Assembly (NCBI GenBank): GCA_023392135.1
Contig: JAEVZQ010000261.1
Location: forward strand, 1-7,703
DNA from: Pseudomonadota bacterium
Lineage (GTDB): Bacteria; Pseudomonadota; Alphaproteobacteria; Rhizobiales; Hyphomicrobiaceae
Length of the DNA: 7,703 nucleotides
Direction of reading: 5' to 3'
The notes under the pieces are model-generated. The model saw only the letters and a program-made list of their open reading frames with translations. It was not told the DNA's origin and did not search any database. Position 1 is the stretch's first letter. Each line of letters begins with the position of its first letter. The translations under genes were made by a program, and so were the position numbers. This document shows, piece by piece, positions 1 through 7,298 of the stretch.

Positions 1-1850
1 GTCTGCACCCGCTCGTCTTCGGTGTCCGGAAACGGAATATAGCTGACCGTGATGCCGACCATCGCGCCGTGCCCGTCCTCCCGGCGACGCAGGCTCCAAC
101 CCGTGTACGAGCAGAGCGGCGCCTGCACCATCGGCGCACGGACCCCGGCGCGATCGTTGCCATCCTCATCGACCGCCGGCACGAGGACCGGATAGCTCTC
201 TCCCGGTACGATCTCCGGCGGCTCCTTGGCGATCAAACCACGGTCGATGTCAGGTCCGAAATCGAGCCTTTCCAATCGGCTCGGGCCGCGTGGCAATGCG
301 AGGCCGGGGATTTTGGGAAAGGTCTTTCGCCAGTTTTCGACATCCACCAGCGTGCCGTCGTCGCGCCGCGGGATTCGGCTCGGAGGCGGCTCAGTACCGT
401 TGCTGACCCATGCATCCAGACGGTCGAGGCAGGCTCGGAAAAACATCGAGGTTGCGACGATGTTGGAATAGGTCTGCGCGAGCCCCTTCGCCGGTGCCGT
501 AACGTGCGGAGCGGCAAAGTGCTGCGAGCTCGCCCAGAAATAGATCCGCACGTTGTCCGGCTGAGGCAGATCATTGCCGCGCGTATCCGTATGCACGAGC
601 GAGGCGCGCCGGTGCCAGTACTCGCAGGCCGTGTCCGTGTGGATGACCTTGGGGTCCGTTTCGGGGCGCTTCAGAATGCCGTCCGCTTTTCCGGTGAAAT
701 GGTCCGTCGAGACCGCATAGGAAAACGGAAAGCGATCGACCGGGCTGAAGTGGTTCTCGTGCTCCTGGCCGGGCAGCAGCACGATGTTGGCGAAGCGATG
801 GTTCATCCACATCTTCCCCGCTCCCGCCACGTGCGGCATCACCCCGTCGAATACGCGGCGGCCATCTTCATCAGCATTGAACCCGAGGTAGACGAAGTCC
901 CGGATACAGCGGCCGGTCTGAGAACGGCCCCACGCATACGCCTTTTCTATTTGCGCCGAGCCCCCGCGCAGCGGATTGGCGAAACCGGATTGCGTCTCTG
1001 CCTCGTATTTCAAGAAGCTGATGAAATTCCGTACGGCCACATGCCCCAAGCCGAGCACGAGCGGATCCTTCGCCTGATAGACGAGCTCATAGATCCAGCC
1101 GGGCTCGAAACCGGCTGGCAGATAGACGTGGCTGTCGGACGGAATGACGGCGCGCTCCAGACCCTGGTTGTCCACACCACTGCCCTGATCCAGCCGGGCG
1201 AAGGACCAGAGGTCGGACGCGATCTCCTCGCGCTCGCTGTAAGTGTAGCGCCGGCGCGTCAGGCGCGCCGTGCTGGTATCGAGCGCAGCCGTGGGATTGC
1301 TGCGCGTCGAAATCAACGAGCTTAAGGGGAAAACCTTCGTGCCGGGCTCGACCGCGATGAATTCCGTGCGCGTCACTCCGGTAATCGACCGGTCGTTCTC
1401 CGTCGCGACCGGCACCTGCAGAAGCATGCGTCCATCTCCCGGCAGGAGGTCCCCCTGCCAGCCGAGCCAGGCGATCGTGTAGCCGCGGCGCATGAGAAAG
1501 CCGTTCCCGGCGTCGGCCAACGTGCGCGGGTCATTCGAGGGGAGCGCGTCATTGAAGAACTGCAGCGCCCGCTTGTTTCCCCGATTCCCATAATCGAAGA
1601 ACAGCCGTCGATTGCCACGACTGAGATCTACTGGCTTCAAAATGCAGAAATCGGCTTCGAATTTCACAAGTCCATTTTGGTCTACCGGCGCGAATTCGAT
1701 GTCCGTCACCCCGCGTTGCGCTTCCACCTTGGGATCGACCTTAAAAATAACGCGCCCCGAAAGACGCTCGTACGCACCTGCTTCACCGAAGGCATGCCCG
1801 TCGGCGAAGGCGCACCTTTCCTTCACGACGAAATCGATTTGGGAGCTCAT
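1..1850 (-). CDS. Alpha/beta hydrolase domain protein (Abhydrolase_10 type), 3' end beyond window
   Basis: An open frame of 616 codons from the ATG at 1850 to the left edge, with no stop. It resembles the alpha/beta hydrolase domain family PF20091, a large group of poorly characterised serine hydrolases. Matching segments are FGEAGAYERLSGRV (21-34), VTDIEFAPVDQNGLVKF (48-64), LFFDYGNRGN (83-92), the FLMRRGYTIAWLGWQGD stretch (118-134), the nucleophile elbow WGRSQTGR (307-314), FDGVMPHVAGAG (334-345) and SYIPFPDTEDER (603-614). Ser310 is the likely nucleophile. Glu410 (CEYW) and His444 (SSQHF) are candidates for the rest of the triad, by inference only. The usual DPR-type C-terminal tail, perhaps 50 residues, is missing at the edge. 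There is no signal peptide, so the enzyme is probably cytoplasmic. The gene starts 14 bases after the last ATPase gene, which suggests it acts on the imported compound, likely an ester or amide. Its substrate is unknown. Confidence 0.88.
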   Translation of the reverse strand, partial: MSSQIDFVVKERCAFADGHAFGEAGAYERLSGRVIFKVDPKVEAQRGVTDIEFAPVDQNGLVKFEADFCILKPVDLSRGNRRLFFDYGNRGNKRALQFFNDALPSNDPRTLADAGNGFLMRRGYTIAWLGWQGDLLPGDGRMLLQVPVATENDRSITGVTRTEFIAVEPGTKVFPLSSLISTRSNPTAALDTSTARLTRRRYTYSEREEIASDLWSFARLDQGSGVDNQGLERAVIPSDSHVYLPAGFEPGWIYELVYQAKDPLVLGLGHVAVRNFISFLKYEAETQSGFANPLRGGSAQIEKAYAWGRSQTGRCIRDFVYLGFNADEDGRRVFDGVMPHVAGAGKMWMNHRFANIVLLPGQEHENHFSPVDRFPFSYAVSTDHFTGKADGILKRPETDPKVIHTDTACEYWHRRASLVHTDTRGNDLPQPDNVRIYFWASSQHFAAPHVTAPAKGLAQTYSNIVATSMFFRACLDRLDAWVSNGTEPPPSRIPRRDDGTLVDVENWRKTFPKIPGLALPRGPSRLERLDFGPDIDRGLIAKEPPEIVPGESYPVLVPAVDEDGNDRAGVRAPMVQAPLCSYTGWSLRRREDGHGAMVGITVSYIPFPDTEDERVQ

Positions 1851-1864
1851 TTTCCAGGTCTCGC

Positions 1865-2848
1865 TTATCCGGCCGATACGAGCTCGGCGGTGTCGATGAG
1901 GTTGATGGGGTGATGACAGCGGTACTCGCGGGTTCCGCCGACTGGCTTCGGCTCAAGGTGCCGGCAGTCGCTGGCAGCATAGGGGCAGCGGGGATGGAAA
2001 GCACAACCCGAAGGCGGATTGAGCGGGCTCGGGAACTCGGCATCCAGCCCGAGATCGGGTAGCTGCGCGCCCGGACGCGGCGCCAGAACAGCTTTCAGCA
2101 GTGCATCCGTGTAGGGGTGGTGCGGACGCTTGAAGATCGCTTCGCTCGGGCCGCGCTCGACGATCTGGCCGAGATACATGACGGCAACATGATCGGCCAG
2201 GTGATGAACGACGGCCAGATTGTGGCTGATCAGGATCATCGTGAGGTCGAGTTCCTGCTTCAGCCGATAGAGCAGATTGAGAATCTGCGACTGCACGGAA
2301 ACATCGAGAGCCGACGTCGGCTCGTCGCAAATCAGAATTCTCGGCTCGCCGATGAGGGCGCGGGCAATCGTCACGCGCTGCCGCTGGCCACCGGACAGCT
2401 GGCTGGGATAGGCGTCGATGAGATGACGGGGCAGACCGACCTCGGCAGCCAGCTCCTGAACGCGCTTCCGGCGAGAGGTTCGCGTCCCTTCCCCGCGCAC
2501 CTGCAACGGCGCAGCGATGATCGCCTCCACCGTCATGCGCGGATTAAGTGAGGAGTAGGGGTCCTGAAAAATGGGCTGAATGAGTTTTGCCCGCTCCAGC
2601 CGGCCGTAATCGTGAATGGGTCGTCCATCGACCAAAACGGTGCCGGCCGTCGCCTCTTCGACGCCGAGAAGGATTTTCGCGAGCGTCGACTTCCCGCAGC
2701 CAGATTCGCCCACGAGACCCAACGTTTCACCGCGCGCCACCGTGAGATCGATCCCGCGCAGGGCCCGCAGGATTTTCTTTTTCCCGAACGGACCGCCAAC
2801 CGGGTAATCGCGCGTCACGTCCTGCATGACCAGCACATCGTCCGTCAT
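1865..2848 (-). CDS. ABC transporter ATP-binding protein, DppF/OppF type
   Basis: Second ATPase of the importer, 327 residues, expected to pair with the DppD-type protein. Visible motifs are Walker A GESGCGKS (47-54), Q-loop Gln95 in PIFQDPYSSLNPRM, signature LSGGQRQR (151-158), Walker B ILICD (171-175) with catalytic Glu176, D-loop ALD (180-182) and switch His209 in ISHN. The PFGKKKILRALRGIDL stretch (20-35) and SSLNPRM are typical of DppF/OppF. The C-terminal domain carries HPYTDALLKAVL (244-255) and GCAFHPRCPYA (281-291), with four cysteines (282, 288, 295, 311) in the same spacing class as in the partner ATPase. The start is the ATG of the ATGA overlap with the previous gene. The frame stays open far upstream through that gene, but the protein match begins only here. 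A 14-base gap separates its TAA from the last hydrolase gene. Confidence 0.96.
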   Translation of the reverse strand: MTDDVLVMQDVTRDYPVGGPFGKKKILRALRGIDLTVARGETLGLVGESGCGKSTLAKILLGVEEATAGTVLVDGRPIHDYGRLERAKLIQPIFQDPYSSLNPRMTVEAIIAAPLQVRGEGTRTSRRKRVQELAAEVGLPRHLIDAYPSQLSGGQRQRVTIARALIGEPRILICDEPTSALDVSVQSQILNLLYRLKQELDLTMILISHNLAVVHHLADHVAVMYLGQIVERGPSEAIFKRPHHPYTDALLKAVLAPRPGAQLPDLGLDAEFPSPLNPPSGCAFHPRCPYAASDCRHLEPKPVGGTREYRCHHPINLIDTAELVSAG

Positions 2849-3864
2849 GACGCCTCCGCCAGCCTGGTCCACGCCTCGGGATCGCGTTGATCCGCAGGGA
2901 CAATGCAACGGATCGCGTGGCCATTGCCCGTATCTCGGAGCGCAACAGCACCCGCCGCGCAGCTGGCCACTGCATAGGGGCAGCGGTCTATGAAGCCGCA
3001 CTGCGTACGCTCGCCGGTCTGCCGGGGGACGATCCCCGGTATGAAGCCCAGCATCGCGCCGCGCTTCGTTTCGCCCGGCACGGGGATCGATCGCATCATG
3101 CCTTCCGTATAAGGATGCAGCGGACGGCCGAGCACCGCGTCGCTGCTCCCGACCTCGACCACCTCGCCGCCGTACATGACGACGATCCGATCGGCCATAC
3201 CGGCGACAACGCCCAGATCGTGCGTGATGAGGATCAGCCCGATGCCCGTGTCGCGCTGAATGTCTCGGAGCAGCCGGAGAATTTGCGCCTGGATCGTCAC
3301 GTCGAGTGCAGTTGTCGGCTCGTCCGCGATGATGAGCTCCGGCTCGCAGAGCAGCGCCATGGCGATCATCACACGCTGGCGCAGGCCTCCGGAAAGCTGG
3401 TGCGGGAATTGCGACAGCCGCTCCTCCGGCGACGGGATGCCGACTTTCCGCAGCAGCTCGAGAGAGCGCTCGCGCGCTCCGCTTTTCGATATACGGCGAT
3501 GTTGCTGCAGGATTTCGCACATCTGGTCGCCGACACGATAGCAGGGGTCGAGCGCCGTCATCGGATCCTGGAAAATCATTGCGATCCGATCGCCCCTGAG
3601 CTGGCGCCAGCGCCGCCGCGAAACATCGGCGAGAGATTCTCCGTTCAGCGCAATGCGCTCGCACGAAAAGCGCGCCGCGCGCGGCAGAAGGCCCATGATC
3701 GCGAGTGCGGTCAGGCTCTTGCCGCAGCCGGATTCACCAACGATGGCGACGGTTTCACCGCGGGAGACGCTGAGATCGATGCCTCGCACAGGGCGCAGAA
3801 CGGCGCCTTCGATCGGAATCTCGACCCGCAGCCCTTTGACCTCGAGGACCGGTTTTTCCACCAT
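2845..3864 (-). CDS. ABC transporter ATP-binding protein, DppD/OppD type
   Basis: First of the two ATPases that power the importer, 339 residues and cytoplasmic on the membrane face. All nucleotide-site motifs are intact: Walker A GESGCGKS (43-50), Q-loop glutamine 99 in MIFQDP, signature LSGGLRQR (157-164), Walker B LIIAD (177-181) with catalytic Glu182, D-loop ALD (186-188) and switch His215 in ITHD. The C-terminal extension is the oligopeptide/dipeptide type, with [12 protein letters not shown] (250-261) and [10 protein letters not shown] (289-298). Four cysteines (289, 295, 302, 320) match the set that binds a [4Fe-4S] cluster in some DppD-type proteins. The ATG at 3864 follows the permease stop (TGA at 3868-3866) by one base, with GAAGGG upstream as ribosome site. 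The stop overlaps the next gene's start, so the two ATPases are probably translationally coupled. Confidence 0.96.
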   Translation of the reverse strand: MVEKPVLEVKGLRVEIPIEGAVLRPVRGIDLSVSRGETVAIVGESGCGKSLTALAIMGLLPRAARFSCERIALNGESLADVSRRRWRQLRGDRIAMIFQDPMTALDPCYRVGDQMCEILQQHRRISKSGARERSLELLRKVGIPSPEERLSQFPHQLSGGLRQRVMIAMALLCEPELIIADEPTTALDVTIQAQILRLLRDIQRDTGIGLILITHDLGVVAGMADRIVVMYGGEVVEVGSSDAVLGRPLHPYTEGMMRSIPVPGETKRGAMLGFIPGIVPRQTGERTQCGFIDRCPYAVASCAAGAVALRDTGNGHAIRCIVPADQRDPEAWTRLAEAS

Positions 3865-3865
3865 C

Positions 3866-4768
3866 TCAGGCCCTTCCCTCGGGCGTCGTCACATCCCGTA
3901 TGGCGTCGCCGACGAGATTGATGGCGAAGATGAGCAGGACGAGCGCAGCCCCCGGCACAGCCACCATCCACGGACGGAAAAGAAGCTGGCTTTTCGCCTC
4001 CGCAACCATCAGTCCCCAGGAGACCTCTGGCGGCTGGACGCCAAGCCCCAGAAATGAAAGTGCGGCTTCAAGCAGGATGGCATGGGCGAACTCGATCGAC
4101 GCGACGACGACGAGCGGCCCCATGATGTTGGGAAGGACCTCCTTGAACAGTACCCGGAATGTGGAGCTGCCGATCGTGCGCGCCGACGTGATGTATTCGC
4201 GTTGAGCGACTTGCTGTGTGGCGCTTCGGACAACGATCGCGAAGCGGTCCCATAACAGCAGCCCTATGACGACGATCAACAACGAAAGTGAGCTGCCGAC
4301 CAGGGCTACGACAACCAGCGCAACCAGAACCACCGGAAGCGTCAGACGGATCGTCACGACGAAATTGATGATCAGGTCGACCCAGCCGCCCCAATAGCCC
4401 GCGGCAACACCGAGCGCGGTTCCGATCGCTCCCGAGATGAGCACCGTGAACAGGCCGATCATGAGCGAAATCCGGGCACCGTAGAGGAGGCGCGTCAGGT
4501 AATCCCGGCCCAGGTTGTCGGTGCCGAGGATGTGGTCCCAGGAGCCCTTTTCGGCCCAGACGGGCGGAATGAACCGCTGGGAAAGATTCTGCAGAGCCGG
4601 ATCGTAATGGGTGAGGACCGATGCCAGAATTGCCGCTATCACGATTGCGAGGACGATCAGGCCGCCCACCCAGAAACTGCCATGCCTCAGCGCCCGCCTG
4701 AGCGCGACGCGCCCCGGAGACATGGAACGCTCCTTCCGGGTTGCTTCGGTCACCACAGCCATCGTCAT
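3866..4768 (-). CDS. ABC transporter permease, DppC/OppC type
   Basis: Second inner-membrane permease, 300 residues from the ATG at 4768, which lies 4 bases after the previous stop. A short cytoplasmic N-terminus with basic residues (RRALRHGSF, 24-32) precedes the first membrane segment (33-53). Then come HYDP (54-57) and the DppC hallmark LGTDNLGRD (81-89). Further membrane segments lie near 100-124, 133-155, 160-176, 214-232 and 268-288. The EAA loop is at about 190-220 (REYITSARTIGSSTFRVLFK and on), and SFLGLGVQPP (238-247) is another family signature. The start is uncertain. An internal ATG at 4723 (MSPGRV, giving 285 residues) has a much better ribosome site than the ATG at 4768, whose nearest AGGA is 12 bases away. 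I kept the longer form because the extra codons share the local codon bias and such extensions are common in this subfamily. Confidence 0.93.
   Translation of the reverse strand: MTMAVVTEATRKERSMSPGRVALRRALRHGSFWVGGLIVLAIVIAAILASVLTHYDPALQNLSQRFIPPVWAEKGSWDHILGTDNLGRDYLTRLLYGARISLMIGLFTVLISGAIGTALGVAAGYWGGWVDLIINFVVTIRLTLPVVLVALVVVALVGSSLSLLIVVIGLLLWDRFAIVVRSATQQVAQREYITSARTIGSSTFRVLFKEVLPNIMGPLVVVASIEFAHAILLEAALSFLGLGVQPPEVSWGLMVAEAKSQLLFRPWMVAVPGAALVLLIFAINLVGDAIRDVTTPEGRA
4730..4735 (-). promoter_or_regulatory. Strong Shine-Dalgarno inside the second permease, pointing to the start at 4723
   Basis: AAGGAG on the minus strand lies 6 bases before the in-frame ATG at 4723, which is ideal spacing. 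It suggests that the second permease may start at 4723 rather than 4768, or that both starts are used. Codons coding Lys-Glu happen to give the same bases, so this is not proof. Confidence 0.5.
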
Positions 4769-4772
4769 GACG

Positions 4773-5690
4773 CTAAGAAATCCTGATGCGCGGGTCGAGG
4801 GCCGCGTTGAGCAGATCAGCAAGCAGTGTCAGGACGGCATAAGCGGTCGCGATCACCAGAAGGATGGCCTGAATCACCTCGATATCGGCGCGCTGAATCG
4901 ACTCCCAGGCGAGATAGCCAAGCCCTTTCAGCGAGAAAATCGTCTCGATAACGATGGACCCGCCGAGCATGAAGCCGAGCTGAACGGCCGCAAGGGAAAC
5001 GACGGGAATAATCGCATGGCGCAGCCCATGGCGGATGACGACACGCCACGGAGTGAGCCCATAGGCGCGCGCCGTGCGCACGTGATCGGACTGGAGCACG
5101 TCCATCATGCCCGAGCGCGTCAGGCGCATGATGACCGGCGTCGCGTAGTAGCCGAGCGCAATCGAAGGCATGATGAAGTGCGCCCAGGTCGCCCCTCCCG
5201 AAATGGGAAGCAAGCGGAAATAAACCCCGAAGAGATACATGAGCCCAAGCGCGAATACGAATGAAGGCAGCGCCTGGCCAGCGACAGCAATCCAGAGCGC
5301 AATCCGGTCAATGAGCGTATTCGGGTAAAGCGCCGCAAGCACCCCGAGGGGAATGGACAGAAGCAGCGCAAAGCTCAGGGCTAGAATGCCGAGCTTCGCC
5401 GTTACCGGCATGTGCTCGGCCAGAATGTCGGCGACGTCCATGCGCAGGTAAAAGGACCGGCCGAACTCGCCTTGCAGCACCCGCCCGATCCAATCGAAAT
5501 ATTGGACTATGAGCGGGCGATCGAAGCCGAAGGTCTGCCTGACGGCAGCAATGTCGGCCTCCGTGGCGCCCTCGCCCGCCATCGCTGCGGCCGGATCACC
5601 CGACAGATGAACGAGCAGGAACGCGACCACCGAAGTGACCGCGATCACCAGGAACGTCACGCAGAGGCGTTTGAGAATATAGTAGGTCAT
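4773..5690 (-). CDS. ABC transporter permease, DppB/OppB type
   Basis: Inner-membrane permease of 305 residues, a usual length for the DppB subgroup of binding-protein-dependent transporters. It forms half of the translocation pore with the next gene's product. The N-terminus (MTYYILKRL) leads into the first membrane segment (about 10-28), followed by the family's GDPA motif (31-34) and a periplasmic region containing TFGFDRPLIVQYFDWI (53-68). About five further hydrophobic segments lie near 97-121, 130-158, 168-190, 228-250 and 270-293. The cytoplasmic EAA loop that docks on the ATPases is at about 201-230 (SDHVRTARAYGLTPWRVVIR and on). The protein ends in the typical LDPRIRI. The ATG at 5690 is the only good start. 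Its ribosome site is weak (GGGG, 4 bases upstream) and lies right behind the intercistronic hairpin. The next permease begins a few bases after its TAG stop. Confidence 0.95.
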   Translation of the reverse strand: MTYYILKRLCVTFLVIAVTSVVAFLLVHLSGDPAAAMAGEGATEADIAAVRQTFGFDRPLIVQYFDWIGRVLQGEFGRSFYLRMDVADILAEHMPVTAKLGILALSFALLLSIPLGVLAALYPNTLIDRIALWIAVAGQALPSFVFALGLMYLFGVYFRLLPISGGATWAHFIMPSIALGYYATPVIMRLTRSGMMDVLQSDHVRTARAYGLTPWRVVIRHGLRHAIIPVVSLAAVQLGFMLGGSIVIETIFSLKGLGYLAWESIQRADIEVIQAILLVIATAYAVLTLLADLLNAALDPRIRIS

Positions 5691-5699
5691 TTAGCCCCG

Positions 5700-5727
5700 C
5701 GGGTGCGGGATCGAGGCCCCGCACCCG
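5700..5727 (-). promoter_or_regulatory. Intercistronic GC-rich stem-loop between binding protein and first permease
   Basis: Bases 5700-5709 (CGGGTGCGGG) are perfectly complementary to 5718-5727, giving a 10-bp stem of almost only G-C pairs around an 8-base loop (5710-5717). It fills most of the 46-base gap between the binding-protein stop and the first permease start. On the transcribed (minus) strand no U run follows it, so it does not look like a full intrinsic terminator. Hairpins in this position are known in ABC importer operons (for example after malE) to protect the upstream message and lower permease expression relative to the binding protein. That role here is inferred. The purine stretch GGGG (5698-5695) just after the stem is the likely ribosome site of the permease, so the stem could also affect access to it. 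Confidence 0.65.
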
Positions 5728-5736
5728 TTTCTGCTA

Positions 5737-7278
5737 TCATTTCCACTTGGCCATGTAGAAGTGCGCCATCTCGTCATCCGTCAGCGGGTAGTCGAGATCC
5801 TTCGTAAAGGCATACGTCCGGCCATAGATGAAAAGGGGAACGTAGTAGGCCTGATCCGCGATCTTCTTCAGAGCCTTCGAATAGAGCTCCTTCCGAATTT
5901 TCGGATCCGTCGTCTTCTCGGCTTTCGCGAGCCACTCATGAACTTCCTGGTCGCGGGCGTAATCGTCGGGGCTGAACTGGAAGTAGTGACCCGTCGACGC
6001 CGAAGCATCGAGCATGCCGTTCGAGCCGAAGGTCAGGTGCGCGATCGGCGTCTTGTTGTCGACGATGAGCGGACGCAGTGCCCGCCACTGCAGGAACTGC
6101 AGGTCACCATTGATGCCGACGGCCCGCAAGTAGTTCAGCACGGCCTCGGAATAGGGGCGATCGCGATAGGCATAGAACGGTACGCTGAAACCATCCGGGT
6201 AACCGGCTTCCGCGAGAAGCTTTTTTGCCTGCTCGGGATTGAACTCATACTGCGTCACGTCCGTTTCGCAGCCGAACTGAACAGGCACGCAGAGTGACTT
6301 CTGAACCGCAGCGCCCTTGCCGACGAGGTTCTTTGCGATCGCCTCGCGGTCGATGGCGTGCGCGATGGCCCGGCGCACACGGACGTCGGTCAACGGGTTT
6401 TTGCCCGTGCGCCCAGCAGCGTCGAGCGAGAGGAACGACATGCGCATCGTCGGCGCCGAGACAACGGTTACGTTCGGCATGCTGTCGAGCATGTCCGCGT
6501 TCTCGGGCGGGACGCCCCAGATCCAGTCGATGCCGCCGGTCACGAGTTCGGCAATCTGGGTCTCGGTGTCCTTGATCGTACGATAGACGATCTTGCCGAT
6601 GGTCGGTTTGCCCTTGGGGCTGCCCTCGAAATAATCCGGGTTCTTTTCGAGCGTCAGCGACTGGCCCGGCTGATAATCCTTCAGCTTGTAAGGACCAGTG
6701 CAAACGGGCAGCACGGCTCCCCAGTCACGACGTGTTTTCCCGTCTGCGCCCGGCACCTCCGGCGCGCTGTCATAGTGGCCGTCCGGATAGATCGGCGATG
6801 TTCCGGAGAGATACTCGAAAGCGGCCGGCGTCGGAGCTTTCGCGTGGATGCGGATCTTGTGTGTGTCAACCACCTCGACATTCTTGATCCAATCGACGAC
6901 GACCCGGATTTTCATGTCGCTGTCGGGTGCCGCAACGTGGTTCAGCGTGTGGGCGACGTCCTTGGCATCGAAATCGCTGCCGTCATGGAACTTCACGCCT
7001 TTGCGCAGGTCCATCTCGAGGGTCGTGTCATCGACCCATTTCCAGCTCGTGGCCAGCAGCGGCTCATACTCGTTCGTCTTGGGATCGCGATGCAGCAGGC
7101 TATCGCATTGAGCGTAAGCGGTGATCAGCGCTTCGCGCTGATTGCCGTAATAGAGGTCCGGCGTATCCATCTCCGTGGAGGTCGCCCAGACGAGCGTGTC
7201 GTTATCCTTCCCGGCCAATGCGGGCGATGCTGCAAGGACGGCGAGACTTGCCGCCCATAAGACCGGCTTCAACTTCAT
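5737..7278 (-). CDS. ABC transporter substrate-binding protein, family 5 (peptide/nickel/opine type)
   Basis: Periplasmic binding protein of 513 residues, normal for SBP family 5 (DppA/OppA type). It captures the ligand and delivers it to the permease pair encoded just downstream. Residues 1-22 are a Sec signal peptide: MKLK, a hydrophobic core, then a likely cut after SPALA. Family landmarks include EPLLATSWKWVDD (about 72-84), LRKGVKFHDGSDFDAKDV (about 91-108), CTGPYKL (193-199), NPDYF (213-217) and the VRRAIAHAIDREAIAKNLVG stretch (about 301-320). I chose the ATG at 7278 because GAGGA sits 5 bases upstream of it. An in-frame ATG at 7302 overlaps the previous stop as ATGA and would add MITTKRKA; its GAGG lies 9 bases away, so it remains possible. 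The mature protein has four cysteines (58, 193, 330, 337). The first of these conserved stretches usually reads GTGPY rather than CTGPY. The ligand cannot be deduced: the class binds peptides, but also opines, sugars and metal chelates. Confidence 0.95.
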   Translation of the reverse strand: MKLKPVLWAASLAVLAASPALAGKDNDTLVWATSTEMDTPDLYYGNQREALITAYAQCDSLLHRDPKTNEYEPLLATSWKWVDDTTLEMDLRKGVKFHDGSDFDAKDVAHTLNHVAAPDSDMKIRVVVDWIKNVEVVDTHKIRIHAKAPTPAAFEYLSGTSPIYPDGHYDSAPEVPGADGKTRRDWGAVLPVCTGPYKLKDYQPGQSLTLEKNPDYFEGSPKGKPTIGKIVYRTIKDTETQIAELVTGGIDWIWGVPPENADMLDSMPNVTVVSAPTMRMSFLSLDAAGRTGKNPLTDVRVRRAIAHAIDREAIAKNLVGKGAAVQKSLCVPVQFGCETDVTQYEFNPEQAKKLLAEAGYPDGFSVPFYAYRDRPYSEAVLNYLRAVGINGDLQFLQWRALRPLIVDNKTPIAHLTFGSNGMLDASASTGHYFQFSPDDYARDQEVHEWLAKAEKTTDPKIRKELYSKALKKIADQAYYVPLFIYGRTYAFTKDLDYPLTDDEMAHFYMAKWK

Positions 7279-7283
7279 GGCTT

Positions 7284-7289
7284 TCCTCT
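7284..7289 (-). promoter_or_regulatory. Shine-Dalgarno site favouring the 7278 start of the binding protein
   Basis: On the minus strand AGAGGA lies 5 bases before the ATG at 7278. This is a better-spaced site than the GAGG that lies 9 bases before the upstream in-frame ATG at 7302. It is the main reason for preferring the shorter binding-protein start. Confidence 0.6.
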
Positions 7290-7298
7290 TCGTTGTGA

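Noticed and set aside
69..1325. A 418-codon open frame on the plus strand
   Set aside because: It lies fully antisense to the Abhydrolase_10-type gene, whose minus-strand frame gives clear family motifs. The plus-strand translation is rich in Arg, Ala and His with no recognisable domain, as expected for a mirror frame in GC-rich coding DNA.
1373..1618. An 81-codon minus-strand frame inside the hydrolase gene
   Set aside because: It is an out-of-frame shadow. The correct frame, offset by two bases, continues the family match without interruption, so there is also no sign of a frameshift.
1612..1913. Short plus-strand frames near the junction of the last ATPase and the hydrolase
   Set aside because: Two overlapping frames sit antisense to the hydrolase N-terminus and the ATPase end. 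The hydrolase frame from 1850 matches its family from near its first residues, so nothing separate is needed here.
2849..3664. Upstream extension of the second ATPase frame by 272 codons
   Set aside because: The frame is open, but it overlaps the first ATPase in another frame and its translation is Arg/Ala/Pro-rich without homology features. The protein match starts exactly at the ATG of the ATGA overlap (2848).
2887..3921. A 344-codon open frame on the plus strand
   Set aside because: It is antisense to the first ATPase, with low-complexity Arg/Ala/His-rich translation and no motif. The ATPase frame has every expected ABC motif.
5695..5735. Intrinsic terminator ending the transcript after the binding-protein gene
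   Set aside because: The stem is strong, but the minus-strand RNA after it reads CGGGGCUAA and then the permease start, with no U run. The genes on both sides belong to one transporter, so full termination is unlikely.
5761..7260. Plus-strand open frames of 178 and 300 codons opposite the binding-protein gene
   Set aside because: Both are mirror frames of the binding-protein gene and show no domain, signal peptide or convincing ribosome site.
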